The notes beneath the pieces were generated by a model, which saw only the letters and a list, made by a program, of their open reading frames with translations, was not told the origin of the DNA and made no database searches. The position numbers and the translations under genes were made by a program. A DNA stretch of 64,000 bases from Adiantum capillus-veneris (Eukaryota > Streptophyta > Polypodiopsida > Polypodiales > Pteridaceae), in assembly GCA_014529385.2 (NCBI GenBank), contig CM043942.1, positions 107,879,141-107,943,140 of the forward strand, given 5' to 3'. Below, one piece after another: positions 56,469 to 64,000 of this stretch; position 1 is the first letter of the stretch; every line of letters begins with the position of its first letter.

Positions 56469-57878
56469 TCAAGCCATACCCATCAGCGATCTACAGTGTG
56501 CAAACCGCTGTGAGGCTAACGACTTCGTGAGTAGATCAGCAGGGTTATCGTCAGTGTGTACCTTGACAAGCTCTATGCGCTTATCCTCTAGCACCTCTCG
56601 TATGAAGTGATACCTCACCTCAATGTGCTTTGTCTTCGCATGAAAGACAGGATTCCGTGCCAACGCTATGGCACTCTGGCTATCACAATGTAGAATCGGA
56701 GCATCACAAGCCATACCAAGATCTCCCACTAGTCGTGAGAGCCATACGGCCTCCTTGGCAGCCTCAGTGGCAGCCATATATTCAGCCTCTGTAGTGCTCA
56801 AAGCAACGCATGGCTGTAAACGTGATGCCCACGAAACCGGTCCACCTGCAACTGTGAACACATAGCCGCTAGTAGACTTCCTCGAGTCCACTGACCCTGC
56901 ATAGTCTGAATCTGTATATCTGCAAACAGACATATCCTTCTCACCATAACATAGGGACAACTCTGAAGTCCCTCTCAAGTATCTGAGAATACCTCTCACT
57001 GCATCCCAATGACTCTTGCTCGGGTTAGACATGTACCTGCTAACCACACCAACTGCATGAACAAGATCTGGACGCGTAGCCACCATGGCATACATCAAGG
57101 AACCAACAGCTGACGCATAGGGAATCTGAGACATCTCTGTAGTCTCCAAATCTGTCTGAGGGCAGTCATCATGGCTGAGTTTTACATATGGAGGCAACGG
57201 GGTACTAATGGCCTTCCCCCCTTCCATATGAAAACGCTCAAGCACCCTGTCAATGTACTCTTTCTGACTAAGAAAGAGCATCTTGCGAGAACGATCACGA
57301 GTGATCCGCATACCCAAAATATGACTGGCATCCCCAAGATCCTTCATGGAAAAGGTCTCATGTAGCCTATGTTTCAAGGCATCCACATCAGAAATACACT
57401 TCCTTGCGATCAGCATGTCATCCACATACAAAACCAAAACAATAAGACTACCATCTGCAGCCTTGCGAGTATAGAGGCATGGGTCCTCATAACTGCGTAC
57501 ATAACCCAATGAACTCATGAATGCATCAAACTTACGATACCATTCACGAGATGATTGCTTCAGCCCATACAAGGTCTTAAGAAGCCGGCATACCATCTTC
57601 TTTGAACCATGAATAACAAACCCACTTGGTTGCTCCATGTACAAATCCTCGTGCAAGTCCGGATGTAAGAAAGCTGTCTTTACATCCATTTGCTTCAACT
57701 CCATGTCTTCTGTAGCTACCAAAGCAAACAACATACGCAAAGTAGACATCTTCACCACTGGGGAGAAGATCTCGTCAAAATCAATGCCCTTCTGTTGCTT
57801 GAATCCTTTAGCCACAAGCCTTGCTTTGTACCTAGGCTTTGCATCCATTGAACACAGTTTTATCTTGTAAACCCACTT
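56469..57878 (-). pseudogene. Element C reverse transcriptase (C-terminal part) and RNase H
   Basis: Open for 470 codons downstream of the TGA at 57879-57881. It includes [50 protein letters not shown], the catalytic YVDD box (57428-57417), the connection with SAVGSLMYAMVATRPDLVHA, and RNase H with TDSDYAGS, TTEAEY, HCDSQSAIALARNP and KTKHIEVRYHFIRE. It ends at TGA 56471-56469. All catalytic motifs look normal. Confidence 0.93.
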
Positions 57879-58649
57879 TCATGGTAGTGCCTTCTTACCC
57901 TTTGGCAAAGGAGTAAGCTCCCACGTTTCATTTTGGATCAACGAATCCATCTCTGACTGCATAGCCTGCTCCCACTTGAGCTTGTCAACACTAGACATGG
58001 CCTCATCATAACATGATGGCTCCCCGCAATCAGTCAACAATACATAATCCATAGAAGGCACAAAACGCTGAGGCTGTCTTGCACGCCGCTCTGAACACCT
58101 CAAAGACTGTGCAGGAGGTGCATCTGGCTGTCCCACATCTACATGATCTCCCAACAAGGGCTGATCTCCCACTTGAGGGTCAATGGGCTGCCCACGAGCA
58201 GCCATGGGACCATCATACCGATGACCATCCTCCTCAAATATCACACGCCGAACCTCAACCGTTCGCGGTGATGCTCTATACATAGAGTCCTCATGAAAAA
58301 CAACATCATGGCTGTGCACAATCTTCCTGTCAATAGGATCCCACAATCGATAACCCATCTCACCAGAGCTACCATAACCCAAGAAGATACATCTCTTGCT
58401 CTTTGGATCCAATTTGCTGCGTTTTGCCTTAGGTACATGTACATAAGCTTCACAGCCAAAAACACGAAGGTGACCATACGAAGGTGGCAAACCTGTCCAT
58501 ACCTCTTCAGGCACTTTGAAGCCCAAAGGAACACTAGGAGAACGATTTATCAAATGCACAGAAGTGGCAACAGCTTCAGCCCAAAATCCATTTGACAAAC
58601 CAGCCATAGAAAGCATACTACGGACTTTTTCCTGTATAGTCCTGTTCAT
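57879..58649 (-). pseudogene. Element C integrase C-terminal part and RT start
   Basis: After the 2-nt deletion near 58650 the frame reads MNRTIQEKVRSML, then LINRSPSVPLGFKVPEEVW and VFGCEAYVHVPK, KSKRCIFLGYG (copia integrase C-terminal GKGY-like region), an acidic linker, [16 protein letters not shown] and ETWELTPLPKGKKALP, ending at TGA 57881-57879. Element A and others have Cys there (TGC or TGT), so this is a one-base change. Confidence 0.9.
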
Positions 58650-60513
58650 GCTCTGCCACACCATTTTGAGGAGGTGTATAGGGAGCACTAAGCTCGCGCC
58701 GTATACCCTTCTCAACACATAATGTTGTGAAAGCATGAGACATAAATTCACCCCCATTGTCCGTACGTAAGCACTTCAACTTACAACCTGATTGGTTCTC
58801 AACAAGAGCCAACCATTGCTTAAATATATCAAACACCATATCCTTCTTACGAATGGGGTATGCCCATACCTTCCTGCTAGCATCATCAATGAACGTAACA
58901 AAGTACATAGCACCTCCAAGAGAAGCATTGGGCATCGGCCCACATACATCACTATGCACCAAAGCTAGCTTTTCCAAAGATCTGTGTGGAACACTTTTCT
59001 TATGAGAAGACCGAGCATGTCGACCATGAAGGCAATGCTCACAAAACTCAAAACCACCAAAATCTGAAACGGGAATGTAATCCGCACGTGCCAACAACTT
59101 CAAACCTTTTAGTGACATATGCCCCAAACGCTGATGCCATAAAGAAGCAGGAGGTTGCTCAGTGATCCCCACAATGTGATCAGCCACACTAGCTACACAA
59201 AGGGAATACAACGTATTCCTCTTAGCACCTTTAACCAAAACAAGGCTGCCCTTAGTGATCTTCCAACCTCCATCACCAAAAGATACATTGAAACCAAGTG
59301 AATCCAACTGACCCACACAAATCAAGCTTTTTGCAAGAGCCGGCACATGACGCACACGCTGCAAGACAAACGTAGTAGAGTTTGGCATAGCCAAATGAAT
59401 ATCCCCAATGCCATGAATCTCCATAGAACGCCCATCGGCAATCCTGACAGTACCTGTGCTCGAAGCATCGTAGTCATGAAACCACGACCTATGAGGCGTA
59501 ACGTGAAAAGAAGCACCACTGTCAATGACCCAATCCATAGGCATACTACGCTCATGAGTGAGAAGAAAAGCGTCATCAAAATAGGATGCAAGCAACACAT
59601 CACCAAGCTCTTCACTAGTAGCACTAGTCGGAGCACATACATGGTCATCTTGAGAGCTACACTCTCCCTGTGTTGCATTTAACTCCTCAATCTTGACATT
59701 GGATTTAGGCTTGTCCTTAGCATCATGGTCTTTCTTCTTACCATCTCCATTTTCCCTTTTCCACTTGTAACAATCCTTTTTGAAATGGCCTTTTCTACCA
59801 CAATGAAAACATTCCACATCCTTTTTACTTGTGCCTGCACGGGACTTGCTTCTAGATTTACCCCTGTTGGACTTATACTTGTCCATAGTCCTGCCTCTGA
59901 CAACCATTGCACTAGAAGACTTACTACCTCCATTATTCTTTCGATTAATCTCTTCCGTGAGAACACTAGACTCCACATTAGTACTTGTCAACTCATTCGC
60001 AGGAACCGAGTTACTTATGGCTATCCTAAATGTGTCCCATGACTCAGGCAACGTGACAAGTAAAAACATAGCTTTTACATTTTCCTCAAACGTAATTTCC
60101 TGCGTAGCAAGTTGGCTGAAAATTGTATTGAACTCATTCAAATGCGCATTCATGGAAGCACCTTCCTCCATTCGCAAATCAATAAGCTTTTTAATCCAAT
60201 ACACCATAGAAGCAGCCGAATGCTTATCATACATATCGCAAATCCGCTGCCATAGCTCATAAGCTCCACCCTGTGCATCTTTCACATTGTAATAAACAGA
60301 CTTTGAAAGGGAAAGCCTAATGGTAGACCTGCACATCTCATCCAACTCCTCCCAATCATCCCTCTCCATGTTCTCTGGCTTAACTCCCTGCAACTTTAGA
60401 GGTCGAATCTGTTTCTTCTGCACCAAGACATCCCAAATCTGATCTTTCCAATATGAGAAGTTAGCACCATCCAACTTCTCAATATTGAAAACTGTGTCCT
60501 CTTTAGTGCCCAT
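58650..60513 (-). pseudogene. Element C gag, protease and integrase core
   Basis: The frame starts at ATG 60513 (MGTKEDTVFNIEKLDGANFS), chosen because it aligns with the Gag start of element A. It runs uninterrupted for 620 codons: WEELDEMCRST, zinc knuckle CFHCGRKGHFKKDC (59811-59770), protease DSGA (59523-59512), integrase HHCC with CEHCLHG, LALVHSDVCGPM, RTDNGGEF and GVAE. At about 58650 two bases are missing after GAG, shifting the frame within the motif that holds the last catalytic Glu. Confidence 0.93.
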
Positions 60514-61670
60514 TACAACAAGAATGCAACAATGAGAAACCTGTAAACAACCAACAAACTGCCACAACAAAGTAGTGTTGCAAATCTGACAACACCTGCT
60601 GCTCAATCAAAGAGCAAACGCATAGAGTATAAATCAGCCCATAATATGGTCAAAAAACGTACGTAGAAATCCACAAACAAATGCATAAACCCGTGACACC
60701 TGTAACTCAACCGGCCTAGGCAAACTGTGCCACAAAATGCATCAACAATGAGCTGTCATAGAGGCATAAACATACTCCATGTCTGAATAACCACAATAGA
60801 GACATAAGCTGACCAAGCTTACACAAATCCGTGAGCATAAATGGATCCAAGTGAGCATATAACCAATGCACAAGCTCAGCGAAGTCCAATCTCTACTGTC
60901 AACCAAGTACCTGTCCGTACTCAAACCGCAACACTGCAAGCAAGAGCAAACCCGCTCTATGTATAAGTGAACCAAATCTCCACAATATCATGCATAAAGA
61001 GTGTCTGTCAAACTGCCATATCCACATCCATCAACATACATAGATGATGTAAACCTGTAGCTCAAGAACACGCATAAACAGACTGCCAAGAAGAGTAGAA
61101 GCTCCCACTCAAACCACAACCATATACATGGCTGTCCCACAGTCAAAATACATGTTTTGTAACCACAGAAGAGACCTGTATCCAAAGCTCCCTGTAACCT
61201 GTAACCTGTACCTGTACCTGTACCTGTACCTGTACCTGTAGTCGAAGAAGACAATGTCGCCAAAACTCCCACTCTTTCTGTGTGTATGAGGCCACTCCAA
61301 GAAGAGGCTACACACTCTCAAATGAGTTGTGGGCTCACGTAAGTGGAAGACACTACAACAATGGCACCTGTAATGGCTATGGAAGCTCTGGCAGCAGAAA
61401 ACTACCAAAGAGAGCTGAAAAACGCAGCTCCTAGTCTGTAGCTCGGATGGGATTTCTGATGGCACGAATGGCTCCGAAAGGGGGGTTAAACATCCAGGAC
61501 GCCTGGTGAAAATACTCGCGGAGTGTTGAACCTTCCAATGCCAAGCTCAGAAAAACCTTCTGCTCTTTAGAAATGCGCGCGTGCGCGAAACCGAAAAACG
61601 GCAATGAAACAGCAGCAAGTTTCAACACACTCAACAATGATGATGAAGCTCTCAATGCTCTCACTACCAA
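60514..61670 (-). other. Element C leader, with hexamer repeat
   Basis: The long 5' leader between PBS and gag has no supported ORF. At 61191-61240 a CCTGTA hexamer is repeated about eight times. Confidence 0.7.
61191..61240. repeat. (CCTGTA)n hexanucleotide repeat
   Basis: About eight units, the first two being CCTGTAA variants. Tandem translation gives Tyr-Arg or Gly-Thr repeats on the minus strand. Confidence 0.9.
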
Positions 61671-61682
61671 GCTCTGATACCA
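61671..61682 (-). other. Element C primer-binding site
   Basis: Minus strand TGGTATCAGAGC is adjacent to the 5' LTR. Confidence 0.95.
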
Positions 61683-61684
61683 CT

Positions 61685-61871
61685 TGTTGGGATCGGAGAG
61701 CACACACACACAGAGCCAACACGAAGAAGGAGATAGACACAGTGTGTGGTGGGGCGGTACTCACACTACAATGTGTAGTTATGAGTATAGTTATTATGAA
61801 TGAGTAAATGAATGGCTGTACATGGGTGGCTGAATAACGGGCAGCCGGGCACACGGGCCTTTAACCCAACA
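61685..61871 (-). repeat. Element C 5' LTR (187 bp)
   Basis: Right copy in plus coordinates; it is followed by the CTTAA duplication that begins the resumed E LTR. Confidence 0.95.
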
Positions 61872-62658
61872 CTTAAGCACCTCAAGCACCTTAGTCACAA
61901 GCATGGGATTAGCAAGTGCATGGCCTCTCTCTCTCTCTCATGCCCCTAGCCTCAAGGGCTCACCCCCTCCTTGTAGGGATAGTCTTTGACTTCAAGCACC
62001 TTAGTCATCAAGAATCTCAAGCATAGGCCTAGCTTAACCTAAGGTATAAGGGCTTTTAAACCAACCTTTGGAGGTCTTTAATGAAGCTAACCCTAAGGTT
62101 TTTTAAGCTCCATTATGCACACATTTTTCTTCAGTAGACCATCTCCTTGTGAGCCCTTGCTGAGATGAAGCCATATCCTTTTGGCCTCGTGTTGAGCTTG
62201 GTCAAAAAACACATATCTTTCCCTTTTATCTTCCCATTTTAAATGATCAGTTTAACATGAGAAAATAACTTGGGTAAAGCTAGATATTATATTTTATGAC
62301 ATTACCTCTCCCTTCAAACTATAGTCGTCCTCAACTATGAGGTAAAGAACATAAATTCTTTGTCATTAGTCCATTTTTCATAGTGGGTAGAGGATCCATT
62401 TGTACCCTACGGCATCATTCCAGAATGGATGACTAGTCCATTTGGTGCTTGGAAGGCGTAGCTTCCGCAAGAATGTCTGCTCTTTAGTCCATATCATAGT
62501 TCCAAATAGAGTGACAATTTCTACTTGATGGTTGAGAGACGTCCTCAATACAAACATGAGTCTAAGCATGCATACTACTTAAATTTGTGCACAATAAAAA
62601 GACATATAGTCTTATAAGATAGAAACATTGATCATTTAAAAGAAGCATTTACATTTGC

Positions 62659-62822
62659 TTACTCTAATGTAGCATTGTAAGCATTGACAAGGTTCATACT
62701 ATCCTTAAGTTGCATTCCTTGCATCCATCTAGCATCTAGGTTACTCTAATGTAGCATTGTAAGCATTAACAAGGTTCATACTATCCTTAAGTTGTATTCC
62801 TTGCATCCATATAGCATCTTCA
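62659..62822. repeat. 82-bp tandem duplication in element E
   Basis: Units 62659-62740 and 62741-62822 each start TTACTCTAATGTAGCATTG and differ at only a few positions. E' has a single unit at the equivalent place (about 41.16-41.24 kb), so the duplication arose in E. Confidence 0.85.
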
Positions 62823-62911
62823 AAAGGATAATTTTTTAACTTAATAAGATACCTTCATATAATCTTACCATGTCATAGTACCTTGTCCTCATGTCGAAGG
62901 ATAGATTTGGG

Positions 62912-63244
62912 TTATAGCACCTCTTCTTGATCTTCGTATTCTGTGGGATCTACAATAATTAAGTTTTTTGGTGGCTCTCCTTTGTAAGGTTTGAGTATGC
63001 TCACATGAAAATCATTGTGTATGAGCCAATGGTTGGGCAACTTGAGTTGATAAGCCATGTCATTGATTGGCTTCAAGATTTGAAAAGGACCATAGTATCT
63101 TTTTGCTAGTTTAGCATAATACTTTTGATGGCCCGTAGGATTTTTTCTCATTGTTTGTCTCAATCGAGCCTTGGGAAACTTGAGTAAGACCCAATCATTC
63201 TCTTTGAACGTTATGGCCCTTTTGTGCTTTATCAGTAGCAGCAA
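62912..63244 (-). pseudogene. Element E integrase C-terminal region
   Basis: The 110-aa frame contains NDWVLLKFPKARLRQ, KLAKRYYGPFQILKPINDMA and HWLIHNDFHVSILKPYKGEP, the GPY/F module and tail of Ty3/gypsy integrases. The integrase core and everything upstream are missing. A 35-bp partial duplication lies just upstream (ATGACCTACAAGAATCTT twice, near 63355 and 63310), close to where the deletion joins leader and pol. Confidence 0.85.
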
Positions 63245-63470
63245 CTTTTTGCCTTTGTTGAGAGATGAATATAGGCTCCTTCATCTTTTGAGAAGATTCT
63301 TGTAGGTCATGGCTTTTGAATCTTTTGAAAAGATTCTTGTAGGTCATGGCTATCCCTTTCGACCATGATAATAGATCCCCATCCCACTGACCCTCTTGCA
63401 ATGAACACGTCCAACCTTTCATGGAAAACTTAAGGACCTCTCCTTTTAAGTAAGAAAAGAGAAACCAATA

Positions 63471-63483
63471 GCTCTGATACCAA
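63471..63483 (-). other. Element E primer-binding site
   Basis: Minus strand TTGGTATCAGAGC directly follows the LTR end CCATTACA. Confidence 0.85.
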
Positions 63484-64000
63484 TGTAATGGAAATGGCAT
63501 ATGAACATTGAGAATAGCGGAACTAAGAAAATTGTAGTGAGCATTTTTATGAGACTACTTTGAGAAAATAGAGGGTGAACTTGATTAGAGGTAGCAACAT
63601 AACCATTATACTTGATTAACTTGGCATGAACAACACTTTGCAAAGAGAGAGAATTAGAAACTTGACAACAGCTGAGGATCAAATTTATGTGGAGCTAGTT
63701 CCCCCTCCAAAAGGCTTTTGTATTATAGTTTCTCCCATAAAGAGAGACTTGGTACAATACAAGCTTTGTGTTCCTTGAAACCTTGATGGTGCAATGAAGA
63801 TAAAGAGATTCATGCACCACAATATGCATGTAACTTAGCTAATATAAGCATTAACTTGTCCCCAATCTCAGTCCTAAGACCTCAAACACCTTCAAAGGTG
63901 GAGAGAGCTAGCAGGGAATGAGGGTAGGGAACATGAAGAGAAGCATTCTTATGAGAAAGAAATAGTTCCTCACTTATCATCAATCTTGTTTCTTAGCATA
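63484..64000 (-). repeat. Element E 5' LTR, partial (continues past the window)
   Basis: It matches the final about 500 bp of the E' LTR (about 42.65-43.16 kb) in reverse orientation and ends CCATTACA at 63484. The remaining LTR lies outside the window. Confidence 0.75.

Larger units (their letters stand above)
56227..61871 (-). mobile_element. Ty1/copia retrotransposon C, nearly complete
   Basis: Two 187-bp LTRs (56227-56413 and 61685-61871) with four differences flank a full copia polyprotein on the minus strand. The 5-bp duplication CTTAA is present at 56222-56226 and 61872-61876. A purine tract (AAGTGGGAGAT on the minus strand) borders the 3' LTR. Only one frameshift and one stop were found, making this the best-preserved element in the window. 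Gag, purine tract and the LTR start TGTTGGG are like element A. Confidence 0.96.
55773..64000 (-). mobile_element. Ty3/gypsy element E, internally deleted, host of element C
   Basis: On the minus strand: 5' LTR (from beyond the window to 63484), PBS (63483-63471), a short leader, the integrase C-terminus, 3' untranslated region, purine tract GAAGGGAGAGGTAA, and a 3' LTR from 62301, interrupted by copia C between 61871 and 56227, and continuing to about 55773. The 3' LTR lacks its final part (equivalent to 42.49-43.16 kb in E'). Only about 1.2 kb lies between PBS and 3' LTR, so nearly all gag-pol is gone. Confidence 0.75.

Noticed and set aside
60988-61465. Tyr-Arg and Gly-Thr repeat frames
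   Set aside because: Translations of the (CCTGTA)n repeat in the leader of element C.

Overview
This window is a transposon-dominated stretch of a land-plant nuclear genome. It contains Ty1/copia and Ty3/gypsy elements whose primer-binding sites match plant initiator-tRNA-Met (TGGTATCAGAGC), a CACTA (En/Spm) element with TNP2, DUF4218 and DUF4216 parts, a hAT transposase, tRNA-derived SINE-like segments and very many (TC)n, (TA)n and (TG)n arrays. I see no single-copy gene that is clearly intact, and I cannot name the species. All transposase and polyprotein reading frames found are broken.

Layout. 1-2.36 kb: (TC)n-rich intergenic DNA. 2.36-7.9 kb: CACTA element on the minus strand. 8.71-14.12 kb: copia element A (plus; TSD TATAT). 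15.48-15.95 kb: a CACTA transposase N-terminal piece, collinear with the 2.36-7.9 kb element and possibly part of it. 16-25 kb: microsatellites, a degenerate AT-rich array, and a three-unit tandem array of about 0.63 kb per unit (19.9-21.8 kb). 25.6-26.25 and 31.58-32.27 kb: the two halves of a protein-kinase-like gene, split by copia element B (26,248-31,583; TSD ACATG). 33.9-35.85 kb: hAT transposase (minus). 37.1-38.9 and 43.6-45.5 kb: an inverted pair of diverged copies of one unknown unit, each with a TATA-type promoter. Between them lies the 3' end of a gypsy element (E', 40.94-43.16 kb).

47.9-52.7 kb: gypsy chromovirus element D (minus; 124-bp LTRs; TSD AAACA; gag largely missing). 53.6-55.7 kb: a probable LTR plus PBS and a gypsy reverse-transcriptase remnant (F, plus). 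55.8-64.0 kb: gypsy element E (minus), an internally deleted relative of E', with copia element C (56,227-61,871; minus; 187-bp LTRs; TSD CTTAA) nested in its 3' LTR.

How the parts relate. Copia A and C are relatives, with similar Gag, similar polypurine tract and similar LTR start; B belongs to another copia lineage. LTR pairs differ by about 1% (A), 2% (C) and 2-3% (B), so these are fairly young insertions carrying stops, frameshifts and deletions. The most useful observations are the kinase gene cut by element B, whose reading frame is continuous once the element and one TSD copy are removed; the inverted promoter-bearing pair; a 60-bp-arm hairpin inside the CACTA element; and a 169-bp insertion with a 9-bp TSD revealed by comparison with an empty copy of the same repeat. 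I did not find a convincing new biological system. The best candidates for something undescribed are the inverted pair and the tandem array that repeats one small minus-strand reading frame.
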